A DNA stretch of 64,000 nt. Origin: CAVXJN01 sp963773585 (lineage in GTDB: Bacteria; Pseudomonadota; Gammaproteobacteria; JASBUN01). The translations under genes were made by a program, and so were the position numbers. Position 1 is the first letter of the stretch, and each line of letters starts with the position of its first letter. The stretch lies in contig CAVZBR010000001.1 of the NCBI GenBank assembly GCA_963773585.1, positions 558,001-622,000 of the forward strand, read 5' to 3'. The notes under the pieces were generated by a model that did not search any database, was not told where the DNA came from, and saw only the letters and a list, made by a program, of their open reading frames with translations. Positions 42,247 to 52,062 of this stretch are shown piece after piece.

Positions 42247-44226
42247 TCATCCCTTGAGCAGACGCGTTTCGGCGCGCTCCAAGTCCGGCGGCGTGCCGTA
42301 CAGCACCAATACGTCGCCGGTGCTCAGGGTAAGATCGGGGGTCGGGCGCGCACTGCGAACGCCTTCGTGGCGCACAGCGGTAATCGTGACCGTGCCATCG
42401 TCGAGAGAAAGTTCTCCGATGCTGCGTCCGACTGCGGCGGCGCCTTTGGGCAGAGTAACCGCATGCAAGCGTTCCCTTTGACTGCTGGAAGCTTCGATCG
42501 GAACGGCTTCTTCGCCGGGGAAAAAGCCGCGCAACAGCCGATAGCGATCGGATCTCACGTCGCGCACCCGCCGGACAATGGTGGACACCGGAACGTTGAG
42601 CAGGTACAGCAGGTGGGAAGCCAGCATCAGGCTGCCCTCCAGAATCTCCGGCACGACTTCGGTGGCGCCAAGTTGCTGCAGACTTTCCAGTGCGGAATCG
42701 TCCCGGGCGCGGACCAGGATCGGCAACTCCGGGTAGGATTCGCGAACTCTCGCCAGGATTTTCATGGAAGCGGGCGCGTCGTCGAAACTCAGCACCAGCG
42801 CCCGCGCTCTGGCGATGCCCGCCGCTTGCAGCATTTCCGGATGGGTGGAATCCCCGTAGAACACCGTCTCGCCGGCGGCGCGGGCTTCCTGTACCCGATA
42901 CGGATCCAGATCCAGGGCGACGTACGGGAAGCCTTCGTGCTCAAGAAAATGACCGATGTTCTGACCGATGCGTCCATAGCCGCAGATGATGACGTGGTCG
43001 CGCAGGCTCCGTACGTCGCGCGCGATGTCCGCTTCCAGACGTTCGCGGTTGCGGACATAGCTTTTGGTGAACAGATATTTGGCCACGTGGCCGTTGAAAC
43101 GGATCATGAGCGGCGCCAGTGCCATGCTGAGCAGCGTCGCGCCGAGCACGACCTGTCCGGTACGGTTGTCGATCAGCGCCGCGCCCATGGCCAGGGACAG
43201 CAGCGCAAATCCGAACTCGCCGCCTTGGGCAAGAACCAGTCCGGTGCGCAGCGCGACTCCGGCTTCGTCGCCAAATGCCCGGCACAAAGCGGTAATCAAC
43301 ATGGCCTTCACCACCACGAAGCCCGATAGTGTCAGCAGCACCCAGGGCCACAGATCCAGCAGCGAACGCAGATTGAGCAGCATGCCGATGGTGATGAAGA
43401 ACAGTCCCAACAGGACGTCGCGGAACGGCCGGATATCGGCTTCCACCTGATGCCGGAATTCGGTTTCCCCCAGCATCGCCCCGGCGATGAAACCGCCGAG
43501 CGCCAGCGACAGACCTGCCAGGTGTGTGGCCCAAGCCGCAGTCAGACTGACCAGCAGCACGGTCAGCACGAACAGTTCTGCGGAACGGGCGGCGGCGATT
43601 TCGCGAAACAGCGGCCGCAGCAGCCAGCGACCCACTGCCAACATGGCGATGAAGGCCAGTATGCCTTTGAGCAGGGCCAGCAGCAGCGGTGCGAATGACC
43701 ATTCGCCACTGCCTGCGGCAAGGAAGGGAATCAGAATCAGAAACGGAATCACCGCCAGATCCTGAAACAGCAACATGCCGACTGCATTGTGGCCGTGGCG
43801 GGAATTGATCTCCAGTTGCTCGGTGAGTTGCTTGATGGCGATGGCCGTGGACGAAAGGGCGAGCACGCCGCCGACGATCAACGCACCTTGCCAGGGCACG
43901 CCCAGTGCCCATGCCAGGACACCGGCAAGAAGGGTGCTGACGAGTACCTGCGCCCCGCCAAGGCCCAGCACCGTACTTCTCATCGCCACCAGCTGAGGGA
44001 TCGAGAATTCCAGGCCGATGGTGAATAACAAGAAAACGACGCCGAACTCGGCCAGGAAGCGGGTGTCCTGCGTGTCCGGAATCCAGTGCAGGCCGTATGG
44101 GCCCACCAGCATGCCGACGAACAGGTAGCCGAGTATCGGCGGCAGGTGAAAGCGCCGAAACAAGGCTACTGCGATCACCGCCACGGCAAGCAGCACCAGG
44201 ATTTCGTGGAAGACGGATTCGTTCAT
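42247..44226 (-). CDS. Kef-type cation:proton antiporter with RCK domains
   Basis: The 659-residue protein has an N-terminal CPA2 transporter part (about 1-380, some twelve TM segments, with TIGLEFSIPQLVAMRS and GGVLALSSTAIAIKQLTEQL). A C-terminal TrkA-N domain (VIICGYGRIGQNIGHFLEHE) and a TrkA-C domain (about 570-659) follow. This is the KefB/KefC and YbaL-like layout, which controls potassium efflux and pH. No KefF/KefG ancillary gene is adjacent. It is upstream of, and on the same strand as, the retropepsin-like gene. Confidence 0.92.
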   Translation of the reverse strand: MNESVFHEILVLLAVAVIAVALFRRFHLPPILGYLFVGMLVGPYGLHWIPDTQDTRFLAEFGVVFLLFTIGLEFSIPQLVAMRSTVLGLGGAQVLVSTLLAGVLAWALGVPWQGALIVGGVLALSSTAIAIKQLTEQLEINSRHGHNAVGMLLFQDLAVIPFLILIPFLAAGSGEWSFAPLLLALLKGILAFIAMLAVGRWLLRPLFREIAAARSAELFVLTVLLVSLTAAWATHLAGLSLALGGFIAGAMLGETEFRHQVEADIRPFRDVLLGLFFITIGMLLNLRSLLDLWPWVLLTLSGFVVVKAMLITALCRAFGDEAGVALRTGLVLAQGGEFGFALLSLAMGAALIDNRTGQVVLGATLLSMALAPLMIRFNGHVAKYLFTKSYVRNRERLEADIARDVRSLRDHVIICGYGRIGQNIGHFLEHEGFPYVALDLDPYRVQEARAAGETVFYGDSTHPEMLQAAGIARARALVLSFDDAPASMKILARVRESYPELPILVRARDDSALESLQQLGATEVVPEILEGSLMLASHLLYLLNVPVSTIVRRVRDVRSDRYRLLRGFFPGEEAVPIEASSSQRERLHAVTLPKGAAAVGRSIGELSLDDGTVTITAVRHEGVRSARPTPDLTLSTGDVLVLYGTPPDLERAETRLLKG

Positions 44227-44305
44227 GTATGCACAACGCGCGCGGCAGTGCAGTGAGCATACCAGGGCGTCGTGGCGGACGACACCGAGTGCGCCGGAAC
44301 CGACA

Positions 44306-45082
44306 CTAGATCGCGAGCAGTTCCGGGGGCTGTTCCGGATCGAGAATCAGGATCGTGTGTTCGGGTACGCTATGCCAGTAGGCTTCGTCGGTCAGTCGCT
44401 CCGACGCCACCAACTGCCCGCCCGGAAAAGCTTCGTCGTCAGTGGTGAAGTACAGCGACGGGCAGGTATCGTTGATCGCGTGGCGCGAGGCATAGATTTG
44501 TTCGCCGTCGGTGATCAGGAGGTTGAGCATGGCGCTGCCGTTCCCGATCCAGTCGCTGAGCAGCTCGAACATCTCGGCGACAGCGGTTTCGATCGCCGTA
44601 CCACCGCCGCTGAGCTGATGGCGCAGCAATGCCCAAAGGAATTCTGAGTCGGTGTCGCCGCGGATGTCGGACTGGATCCGCGGGTCCAGGTAGGCATGCA
44701 GCCGCGGCCGGACGCGGACGCGGAAGTCGCGGATGAAACCGTTGTGCATGAACATCAGGTTGTCGGTCGTAAACGGTTGTGTGTTGGCGAAGCCAATTCC
44801 GAGGCCAGGCGTCGCGCTGCGCACATTGCCAAACCAGAGGCCGCTGCGCAGGCTGCGCGCCAGATGGCGCAGGTTCGGGTCGGACCAGATGGGCATGGGA
44901 CAGATGTAGACCGCCGGCGCATCGTCCTGCGGATACCAGCCAAGCCCGAAGCCGTCGGCATTCAAGTTGGTGTAGTGCAGTTCGCGGGGTTGCCGCGCCT
45001 GCACCAGTAGGTTGTGCGGCGGATCTGTCAGGAATTCGGCCAGCGCGAGTTCGGGGCCCAGATAGGCAGCCATGCGACACAT
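44306..45082 (-). CDS. Class II glutamine amidotransferase, EgtC/YafJ-like
   Basis: The 258-residue protein begins MCRMAAYLGP, so Cys2 is the likely Ntn nucleophile. It has the family blocks NADGFGLGWYP, FANTQPFTTDNLMFMHNGFI and RGDTDSEFLWALLRH. Such proteins are often annotated EgtC (ergothioneine pathway), but no egtB or egtD lies in the window, so YafJ-like is the safer label. It precedes a MITE-like element at 45132-45270. Confidence 0.85.
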   Translation of the reverse strand: MCRMAAYLGPELALAEFLTDPPHNLLVQARQPRELHYTNLNADGFGLGWYPQDDAPAVYICPMPIWSDPNLRHLARSLRSGLWFGNVRSATPGLGIGFANTQPFTTDNLMFMHNGFIRDFRVRVRPRLHAYLDPRIQSDIRGDTDSEFLWALLRHQLSGGGTAIETAVAEMFELLSDWIGNGSAMLNLLITDGEQIYASRHAINDTCPSLYFTTDDEAFPGGQLVASERLTDEAYWHSVPEHTILILDPEQPPELLAI

Positions 45083-45131
45083 GGGTATGGTCCTGTTGAG
45101 TGCACCGATTCCAGTATACCCGATGCGGTCT

Positions 45132-45270
45132 TAGGGCCTGTTAACGTCATGCACACCGGCGGATATGTTCACGATGGTCGTTGGGTCCGCGCTACGCGCT
45201 TGATCCAACCTACCGGTTTTGTCCGATCCGCGGTGTTTATCTGACGGAGGCCAGTATCAACAGGTCCTAG
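45132..45270. mobile_element. ~139-bp MITE-like inverted-repeat element
   Basis: The left end reads TTAGGGCCTGTT and the right end, complemented, CTAGGACCTGTT, so the termini match at 10 of 11 bases after the first base. The inner part contains GTTGGGTCCGCGCTACGCGC, a sequence related to the palindromic repeats at 1-223. It has no coding content. The CTAG at the right edge is like that of the 168-bp elements elsewhere in the window, but the sequence is different. Confidence 0.6.
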
Positions 45271-45358
45271 TTTGCATCGCCCCGGGCGGCCGAGACAAGC
45301 GCGCGCGAGTATGCAATCCTTTCGCCTGTTCGTGGGGCTACCACACGGAGTGATTCTC

Positions 45359-45847
45359 ATGGAGCTGATTCTAGTGCGTCATGCGGACGCGGAACCGGCC
45401 AGCGGTTATGCCGACGACGCGCTTCGTCCGTTGACCAAGAAGGGCAGCAAAGCGCAGGAGAAGGTGGCGATGGCGTTGTACAAACTCGGCTGTCGTCCCG
45501 ACCGGGTGTTTTCCAGTCCGCGTTTGCGCGCACTGGAGACCGCCGAAATCACAGCCCAAATTCTCGGTGTGCCCGAGCCGATCGAACTCGAGGTTCTGGA
45601 CGGAGGCTACGATGCAACCGATCTGCTGGCCGGTCTCAGCAAGCACGGCGCGGGCAAAATCGTCATGTGCGTCGGACACGAACCCGACATGAGTACCTGG
45701 GCGGCAAGTCTGCTCGCCGGCGGCACGATGCGGATCCGGTTCAGGAAGAGCGCAGTCATGGGTATGACATTCAACGGCGATCCAGCCCCGGCCATGGCCG
45801 AACTGGCGTACTTTTATCGGCCCAACGACCTGCAGACGCTGCTCTGA
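45359..45847 (+). CDS. sixA: SixA-type phosphohistidine phosphatase
   Basis: The 162-residue protein begins MELILVRHADAEPASGYADD, with the RHG-type (RHA) catalytic His, and has VFSSPRLRALETAEI and VGHEPDMSTWAASLL. This matches SixA, which removes phosphate from phosphohistidine of phosphotransfer (HPt) domains such as ArcB. The ATG at 45359 has GGAG 11 bases upstream; an upstream in-frame start at 45272 is unlikely because it enters the repeat. It converges with modC. Confidence 0.9.
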   Translation: MELILVRHADAEPASGYADDALRPLTKKGSKAQEKVAMALYKLGCRPDRVFSSPRLRALETAEITAQILGVPEPIELEVLDGGYDATDLLAGLSKHGAGKIVMCVGHEPDMSTWAASLLAGGTMRIRFRKSAVMGMTFNGDPAPAMAELAYFYRPNDLQTLL

Positions 45848-45875
45848 ATTTCGAGCCCTTTCGTCAGCCACTCCG

Positions 45876-46943
45876 TCAGCCACTCAGGGCTACGCTCTTG
45901 ATCTGCGCGAACACACGCAAGCCCGGGCAGATGCCGAGTCGCTCCCCGGACAGCGCGGTAATGCGTGCCAGCAGCACCGTGCCGCCGACCTGTACGCTGA
46001 CCGTGATCTGCCCGCCGCCGCGGCTCTCCCGATCCAGCACGGTAGCTTCGAAGATATTGAGAATGCTGCTGTCTTCCGCACGGGTCAGCGTCAAGCTGAC
46101 GTCGCGGGCATGAATCAGCACCCGTACCGCCTGCCCGGCCGTGAGACCGGCGTGGGGCACTCGCAAGCGACCGCCGTCGAAATTCAGGTCTGTGATCTGA
46201 TGGCGCTCGTCAAAAGTGCTCACGGTGGCGGGCACAACCGCTGCCGCTTCACTGGTGTGGGAAAATGGCAGGTCGAGCCGTCCCAAAAGCTCGTTCAAAG
46301 GCCCTTGCGCCTGGACCCGTCCCCCGTCGAGCAGGATCAGATGATCGGCCAATCGCAGCACTTCGTCGGGCGAATGGCTGACGTAGAGCATCGGAATGTC
46401 CAGTGCGCTATGGAGGCCGTCCAGGTAGGGCAGGATCTCGTTTTTGTGCTGCAGATCGAGGGAGGCGAGTGGTTCGTCCAGCAGCATCAGCCGCGGTCGG
46501 GTCAGCAGTGCGCGGCCGATCGCGACCCGCTGTTGTTCGCCGCCGGAAAGCTGGTGGGGATAGTGCTTGAGCAAGCTATCCAGCGCGAGGAGGTCGATGA
46601 TCGCGCGGCGATGATTGCCGTCGATGCCGCCAGCGCGCTTTTGGCCGTAGTCCAGATTGTCTGCAACCTTCAGATGCGGGAACAGTCTGCCGTCCTGGAA
46701 TACGAAACCGAACGGCCGACGGTGCGCTGGTATGAAGATGTTCGCACTGTCGTCCTGCCAGACTTTCTCGTTCAGCCTCAAATAACCACGGGCCTGTTGT
46801 TCCAGACCGGCGATGCAGCGCAGCAGGGTGGTCTTGCCGCTGCCTGAGCGGCCGAACACAGCCGTCACGCCCCGTGGCGGGATACGCAATTCGGTATCGA
46901 GTACGAACGACTGCAACGGCAACTGAAAGCGCGCTTCGAGCAT
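45876..46943 (-). CDS. modC: Molybdate ABC transporter ATP-binding protein
   Basis: The 355-residue ATPase has Walker A GRSGSGKTTLL, the ABC signature LSGGEQQRVAIGRALL, and Walker B LMLLDEPLASLDL. A C-terminal MOP (molybdate-binding) domain covers about 285-355. It energises molybdate uptake with ModB. Its start overlaps the modB stop (TGATG), so modB and modC are one unit. modA lies about 5.8 kb upstream, beyond an efflux operon. Confidence 0.95.
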   Translation of the reverse strand: MLEARFQLPLQSFVLDTELRIPPRGVTAVFGRSGSGKTTLLRCIAGLEQQARGYLRLNEKVWQDDSANIFIPAHRRPFGFVFQDGRLFPHLKVADNLDYGQKRAGGIDGNHRRAIIDLLALDSLLKHYPHQLSGGEQQRVAIGRALLTRPRLMLLDEPLASLDLQHKNEILPYLDGLHSALDIPMLYVSHSPDEVLRLADHLILLDGGRVQAQGPLNELLGRLDLPFSHTSEAAAVVPATVSTFDERHQITDLNFDGGRLRVPHAGLTAGQAVRVLIHARDVSLTLTRAEDSSILNIFEATVLDRESRGGGQITVSVQVGGTVLLARITALSGERLGICPGLRVFAQIKSVALSG

Positions 46944-47629
46944 CAGCGCGAGCCGGTCAGGCGCCAGTGCCGGTTGACACGGTATACCGAGAACAGCACC
47001 ACGAAAGAAAACACCAGCAGGCCGGCGGCAAGCAGATGGGCCTGGGTGTATTCCAGCGTCTCCACGTGGTCATAGATGGCGATGGACAACACTTGCGTGC
47101 GGCCCGGGATATTGCCGCCGATCATCAACACCACGCCGAATTCGCCGACGGTATGCGCGAATCCCAGGGTCGCGGCGGTGACGAAGCCGCCGCGGGATAA
47201 CGGCGCGACTATGGAGACGAATGCATCCAGTGGCGATGCGCGCAAACTCGCGGCCGCTTCCAGCCAGCGTTCGCCGACGGCTTCGAAGGCGTTCTGCAGC
47301 GGCTGCACCACGAATGGCAGTGAATAGAGTACGGAACCGATCACCAAACCGGGAAAAGTGAACGCCAGACCGGAACCGGTCATGGCGTGCCAGGGCGAGC
47401 CGATGATGCCGTCGGGACCGAGACCGATCAGCAGGTAGAAGCCGAGCACCGTGGGCGGTAGCACCAGGGGCAGCGCGACGAGTGCTTCGATCGCGGTTTT
47501 CGCCCGTGAACGGGTGCGGGATAGCCACCACGCGAGGGGCGTGCCCAACGCGAGCAGGACGATGGTAGTCACGGTAGCCAGCTTGAGCGTCAGCCACAGC
47601 GGTGCTAGTTCAAGGTGCTGCAAGACCAA
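46943..47629 (-). CDS. modB: Molybdate ABC transporter permease
   Basis: The 228-residue permease has about five to six TM segments and the EAA-type loop AVGERWLEAAASLRASPLDAF, the contact for ModC. Conserved modules such as LPLVLPPTVLGFYLLIGLG and FAHTVGEFGVVLMIGGNIPG support ModB. The start is TTG at 47629, with GGATAGG just ahead. It is coupled to modC. The 106 bases upstream separate it from the RND pump gene, and there is no adjacent modA. Confidence 0.92.
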   Translation of the reverse strand: MVLQHLELAPLWLTLKLATVTTIVLLALGTPLAWWLSRTRSRAKTAIEALVALPLVLPPTVLGFYLLIGLGPDGIIGSPWHAMTGSGLAFTFPGLVIGSVLYSLPFVVQPLQNAFEAVGERWLEAAASLRASPLDAFVSIVAPLSRGGFVTAATLGFAHTVGEFGVVLMIGGNIPGRTQVLSIAIYDHVETLEYTQAHLLAAGLLVFSFVVLFSVYRVNRHWRLTGSR

Positions 47630-47735
47630 GGCCTATCCAAGAAATGAATATGGATTGTACGTTGGAATCCTGCGCGCCAACGCGCGTCCAGACAAGACCC
47701 GGCGTGCGGGCAGACATTTGTGTAGGTGCGGGTTC

Positions 47736-50700
47736 CTAGGCTTCGCTGCGCGACGGTTCAGGATCGGCGGTCTTGCCGGCGCTGTGATCGCGGGCGATCA
47801 GCACGTAGAACGCCGGCAACACGAACAGCGTGAACAGCGTGCCGATACCGAGGCCGGTGGCGATGGTCAAGCCGATATCGAAGCGGCTTACAGCGCCTGG
47901 TCCCGAAGCGGTAAGCAGCGGAACCATGGCGACGATCAATGCCACCGAGGTCATGAGAATCGGCCGCAAACGCAGCGCCGCCGCCTGTTCCACGGCGTCG
48001 CGTTTGGACAAGCCTTCACGGATCTGTAGCTGATTGGCGAATTCGACGATCAGGATGCCGTTCTTCGCCACCACGCCAATCAGGGTGATCAATCCAACCT
48101 GGGTATAGATGTTGACGGAGGCCGCGCCCAGGGTGATGAATGCCATGGCGCCTGCGATCGATAGCGGCACCGAAACCAGGATGATCGCCGGGTCGCGCCA
48201 GCTTTCGAACTGCGCCGCCAACACCAGGTAAATCACGATCAACGACAGGAAGAAGGTAACCACCAAAGCGCTGCCCTGCTGTGCGTATTGGCGCGAGTCT
48301 CCCATGTAGTCAAATGAGAAACCTTTCGGAAACAATTCCGCCGCCTGGGTTTCGAGATAGTTCAACGCATCTCCCATAGCGACGCCGGGCAGCGGCACGC
48401 CTTCGACCGTCAGGGCATTGAGCTGCTGGAATTGAGGGCGGTCGGAAGGCTCGACCGTGTTGACCAGGGACATCACCGATGACAGCGGCACCAGCTTGCC
48501 GTTGCCGGCTTTGATGTAATAATGATTGAGCATGTCCGCATCGAGCCGGAATTGCCGTGCTACCTGCGGGATCACCTTGTAGCTGCGTCCCTCCATGCTG
48601 AAGCGGTTGACGTAACCGCCGCCGAGCATATTGCCGAGGTTGCGGCCGATGTCGGCCATGGTGATCCCCAGATCGCCGGCACGGTTGCGATCGACTTTGA
48701 CCTTGATCACGGGGCGGTCGATGGTCACGGATTTTTTCAGAAACATGAAATTGCCGCTGCCCATGGCACGGCCAATGAGCTGATCCGCCACGTCGGCCAT
48801 TTCTTCGTAACTTCGATCGCTGGTCATGACGAACTGGACCGGCAGCCCGCCGCTGGAGCCGGGAAGACTCGGTCTCGGGAAAACTGCAATCTGGAACCCC
48901 GCGACGTTATCGAGCTTATTTTGCAGTTCCGGTTGGAGCGCCATTTGCGAGCGGTCGCGTTCGCTGACCGACTTCAGTTTGAACCCGCCAAACACAGTGT
49001 CCGGAGTGCGACCCAATATATAGAAACTGTCGTTGTATTCGGGAAAAGTTTCGAACAGCGACTGAATCTCTCGTGCGTACGCTTCGTGGTAGTCCAAGGT
49101 TGCCGTACGGGGGCCGGTCGCCTGAAAAAAGATAATGCTTTGATCTTCGGTTGGCGCCAGCTCCTTTTGACTGGAGATAAACATGAAGTAGATGGATGCC
49201 AGCACCACTACAGCGAACACTACGCTCACCGAAATCGTTTTCAACGAGGCGTGCAACGCCCGCTGGTATCGGTTAGAGAGCCAATCGAATGCCGCCTCGA
49301 CGCGCTGTTCAAACTTGCCTTCGCTGCCGTGGGGCTTGAGTACCTTGGACGACAGCATGGGAGAGAAGGTGAGTGCGACAACGCCCGAGATCAGCACCGC
49401 CGCAGTCAGGCTGAATGCAAACTCGGTGAACAGTGTACCCACCAGTCCGCCCATGAAGCCGATGGGCGCGTACACGGCCAGCAGCGTAGTGGTCATGGCG
49501 ATGATGGGCACCGCCAATTCCCGCGCACCATGGATGGCGGCATCGAATTTGGTTTCGCCCCGTTCGATATGACGGTGCACGTTTTCGACCACGATGATGG
49601 CGTCGTCCACGACCAGGCCGATCGCCAGTACCAGGGACAGCAGGGTGAGCAGATTCAGCGAATAGCCGAGCAGCAGCATGATGAATGCGGCCCCGATGAG
49701 CGACAACGGCACCGCGATGGCCGGTACTGCGGCGGCGCGGAAGGAGCCCAAGGTCAGATACACCACCAGCAGTACGATCACAACCGCTTCGGCGATGGTG
49801 GCATAGACTTCGTTGATGGAATCCTCGATGAATTTGCTGGCATCGTATGGAATCTTTACGTCGATGCCTGCTGGCAGAGCGGCGCGAATCTTGGGAATTT
49901 CTTCGTTCACCAGTTGCGCGACGGTGAGCGGATTGGCGCCCGGAGCTGGCTCGATGCCGAGAAACACAGCTGGAACGCCTTTGTACCAGGCGGTGGAATT
50001 GTAGTCTTCGGCGCCCAATTCGGTCTTTGCGATGTCGCCCAGTCGCACCAACGTGCCATTGCTGGATCGTATAACCAGTTTGCTGAAATCCGCGGGGTCC
50101 CCGACATCCGTGTTGGCTGTCAAATCGACGGATACGTATTTGCCCTTGGTGGAGCCGATACCTGCCAGGTAATTGTTCGCGCGCAGCACATCGGTGACGT
50201 CCTGAGCAGTAACCCCCAAAGCCGACATGCGGTCCGGATCGAGCCATACGCGGAGAGCGAACTGCTGGCCAAAAAGGCGCGCTTTCGCGACGCCCGGCAA
50301 TGCCTGGATCTTTGGTTGCACCACGCGCAGCACGTAGTCGGTGATTTGTGGGCGCGGCGTCTCGTTACTGAAAAAGGCGATGTACATGAGCGCCGTCGAA
50401 TCGCCGGTGGTGGAATCGATCACCGGGTCCTCGGCGTCAGCCGGTAGCACATTGCGCTGACTGGCGACCTTGGCTTGGATTTCGGACACCGCAGCATTCG
50501 GGTCGTAGTTCAGCTTCATATGCGCCTCGATCTTCGAGGTGCCCTGGGAGCTGGTGGCGAACAGGTAATCGATGCCGTCGGCCTCGGCCATCGCTTGCTG
50601 CAGTGGGGTGGTTACGAAACCTTTGACCAGGCTGGAACTGGCGCCAGGATAACTGGTGGTCACCGTGACCACGGTGTTCTTCAATTCCGGATACTGTCGG

Positions 50701-50801
50701 ACTTCCAACGACAGCAGCGAGCGCACTCCGATAATCAGGATCAACAAGCTGATGACGGTGGCCAGAACCGGCCGCCGAATGAAGATATCGGTGAATTTCA
50801 T
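47736..50801 (-). CDS. RND-family multidrug efflux pump inner membrane subunit
   Basis: The 1021-residue protein is an AcrB/MexF-type resistance-nodulation-division transporter. Two six-helix halves each follow a large periplasmic loop, and the proton-relay motif GLVVDDAIIVVENVHRH is present in the first half. The length fits the family. It exports drugs or other toxic compounds with the adaptor encoded just upstream; the genes overlap by four bases. No outer-membrane TolC-type gene is in this cluster. The gene lies between modA and modB, an unusual location. Confidence 0.94.
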   Translation of the reverse strand: MKFTDIFIRRPVLATVISLLILIIGVRSLLSLEVRQYPELKNTVVTVTTSYPGASSSLVKGFVTTPLQQAMAEADGIDYLFATSSQGTSKIEAHMKLNYDPNAAVSEIQAKVASQRNVLPADAEDPVIDSTTGDSTALMYIAFFSNETPRPQITDYVLRVVQPKIQALPGVAKARLFGQQFALRVWLDPDRMSALGVTAQDVTDVLRANNYLAGIGSTKGKYVSVDLTANTDVGDPADFSKLVIRSSNGTLVRLGDIAKTELGAEDYNSTAWYKGVPAVFLGIEPAPGANPLTVAQLVNEEIPKIRAALPAGIDVKIPYDASKFIEDSINEVYATIAEAVVIVLLVVYLTLGSFRAAAVPAIAVPLSLIGAAFIMLLLGYSLNLLTLLSLVLAIGLVVDDAIIVVENVHRHIERGETKFDAAIHGARELAVPIIAMTTTLLAVYAPIGFMGGLVGTLFTEFAFSLTAAVLISGVVALTFSPMLSSKVLKPHGSEGKFEQRVEAAFDWLSNRYQRALHASLKTISVSVVFAVVVLASIYFMFISSQKELAPTEDQSIIFFQATGPRTATLDYHEAYAREIQSLFETFPEYNDSFYILGRTPDTVFGGFKLKSVSERDRSQMALQPELQNKLDNVAGFQIAVFPRPSLPGSSGGLPVQFVMTSDRSYEEMADVADQLIGRAMGSGNFMFLKKSVTIDRPVIKVKVDRNRAGDLGITMADIGRNLGNMLGGGYVNRFSMEGRSYKVIPQVARQFRLDADMLNHYYIKAGNGKLVPLSSVMSLVNTVEPSDRPQFQQLNALTVEGVPLPGVAMGDALNYLETQAAELFPKGFSFDYMGDSRQYAQQGSALVVTFFLSLIVIYLVLAAQFESWRDPAIILVSVPLSIAGAMAFITLGAASVNIYTQVGLITLIGVVAKNGILIVEFANQLQIREGLSKRDAVEQAAALRLRPILMTSVALIVAMVPLLTASGPGAVSRFDIGLTIATGLGIGTLFTLFVLPAFYVLIARDHSAGKTADPEPSRSEA

Positions 50802-51919
50802 GGCGAGCTGACCTTCGTGTCGTCCAGTTTCACCGAGTTGTCGATCTTGACCGATTGCCCGTCGCGCAATTTCACCAAGCCGGCACGCACGACGCGATCG
50901 CCCGCCTTCAGGCCTTTAGTGACCTGAACCCGGCCCTCGCGCACATCGCCGGTTTGGACCTGTTGGCGTTTGACCACCAGCTTCTTTTCATCACCTTGTT
51001 GCTGGTCATCGCCTTCCTGTATGCGGTAGACGAAATCGCCATAGGTGTTGTAGCTGATGGCGGTGCGCGGGACGGTCAGCACCTCTACGGGCGTCGGTTT
51101 GGTGGTGGATATTTCCGCGAACATGCCCGGCCGCAAGCGCCCATCCGGATTATCCAGGGTCGCGCGAACCTGGATCGTGCGCGTGCCTTCGGTAATGCCC
51201 GGATCGATGGCAGTCACCTTGCCGGTGAAGTCCTGACCTGGGTATGCGGGCGTGTGTACAGTCACCTTCTGACCGGTACTGAGTTCCTGAAACCTTGCTT
51301 CCGGCAGCGAGTAATCCACGTAGATCGGATCGAGCATCAACAGGCGCACGATCTTGGCCCCCGGCTGTAGGTATTCGCCAATGTCCACCTGGCGGATGCC
51401 CAGCAGTCCGGCAAACGGCGCGCGGATGGTTTTTTTGTCGATGATGGCTTGCTGTTCGGCTACATGGGCTTGGGCGGCTTCTTGTTTGGCCTGTGCTTCG
51501 TCGTAGTTGGATTTGGACACCGCCTTGCTGGAGAGCAGATTGGAGGCGCGTTTGAACTGGATCTGGGCCAGACGGAGATCCGCTTTCAGCCCGGCAAGGG
51601 TCGCGCGATCCACTTCGTCGTCGAGTTTTACCAGCACAGCCCCTTGTTCGACCCGCGAACTCGACTCGAATCGAATATCGCTGACCGTGCCCATGGCTTC
51701 GCTGCTGATATCGACGCCTTGCACGGCCGCGAGGCTGCCGACCGCCTCGAGTGAAGGGTGCCACGTCTCCCGCTGGACCTCCGCCGAAGCGACCGTAGCC
51801 GGCGGACGTGGCTTCGACATCTGTGCCATCATCCCCTGAATTTGTAGGTACTTCCAACCGAAGATGCCGCCAAAAATCAGGACCAAAAATATGATAACGG
51901 CGATGAGGCGCTTGATCAT
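50798..51919 (-). CDS. RND efflux periplasmic adaptor (membrane-fusion) protein
   Basis: The 373-residue protein has an N-terminal membrane anchor (LIAVIIFLVLIFGGIFGW) rather than a lipobox. Biotinyl-lipoyl and helical-hairpin regions follow (about 60-190, including AKQEAAQAHVAEQQAIIDKK), then a beta-barrel region with TIQVRATLDNPDGRLRPGMF. It links the pump to an outer membrane channel. It is coupled to the RND gene by ATGA, and the marR gene is divergent 143 bases away. Confidence 0.93.
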   Translation of the reverse strand: MIKRLIAVIIFLVLIFGGIFGWKYLQIQGMMAQMSKPRPPATVASAEVQRETWHPSLEAVGSLAAVQGVDISSEAMGTVSDIRFESSSRVEQGAVLVKLDDEVDRATLAGLKADLRLAQIQFKRASNLLSSKAVSKSNYDEAQAKQEAAQAHVAEQQAIIDKKTIRAPFAGLLGIRQVDIGEYLQPGAKIVRLLMLDPIYVDYSLPEARFQELSTGQKVTVHTPAYPGQDFTGKVTAIDPGITEGTRTIQVRATLDNPDGRLRPGMFAEISTTKPTPVEVLTVPRTAISYNTYGDFVYRIQEGDDQQQGDEKKLVVKRQQVQTGDVREGRVQVTKGLKAGDRVVRAGLVKLRDGQSVKIDNSVKLDDTKVSSP

Positions 51920-52014
51920 CGGAGCTTTCCTGAATTGTTCATTATTGGATGGCGCGGGCCGCCACGTCCGCGCGGCAGTCGCCAGCGCGAGCGCCTAAGC
52001 ATGGCACAAGACTG

Positions 52015-52043
52015 TTTCGGCGTCGAACATCTCGACACCGAAA
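52015..52043. promoter_or_regulatory. MarR-type operator palindrome
   Basis: The 29-base site has two 12-base arms, TTTCGGCGTCGA and TCGACACCGAAA, around a 5-base centre. The arms match at 11 of 12 bases when complemented. It lies 19 bases before the marR ATG and about 96 bases upstream of the divergent adaptor ATG. The position and dyad structure fit autoregulation of marR and control of the efflux operon. Confidence 0.65.
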
Positions 52044-52062
52044 TATATGCTAGGCTGCGGGC

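Noticed and set aside
48522..50447. 641-codon open frame on the plus strand opposite the RND pump
   Set aside because: Antisense shadow of a conserved transporter gene; His/Gln-rich with no domain.
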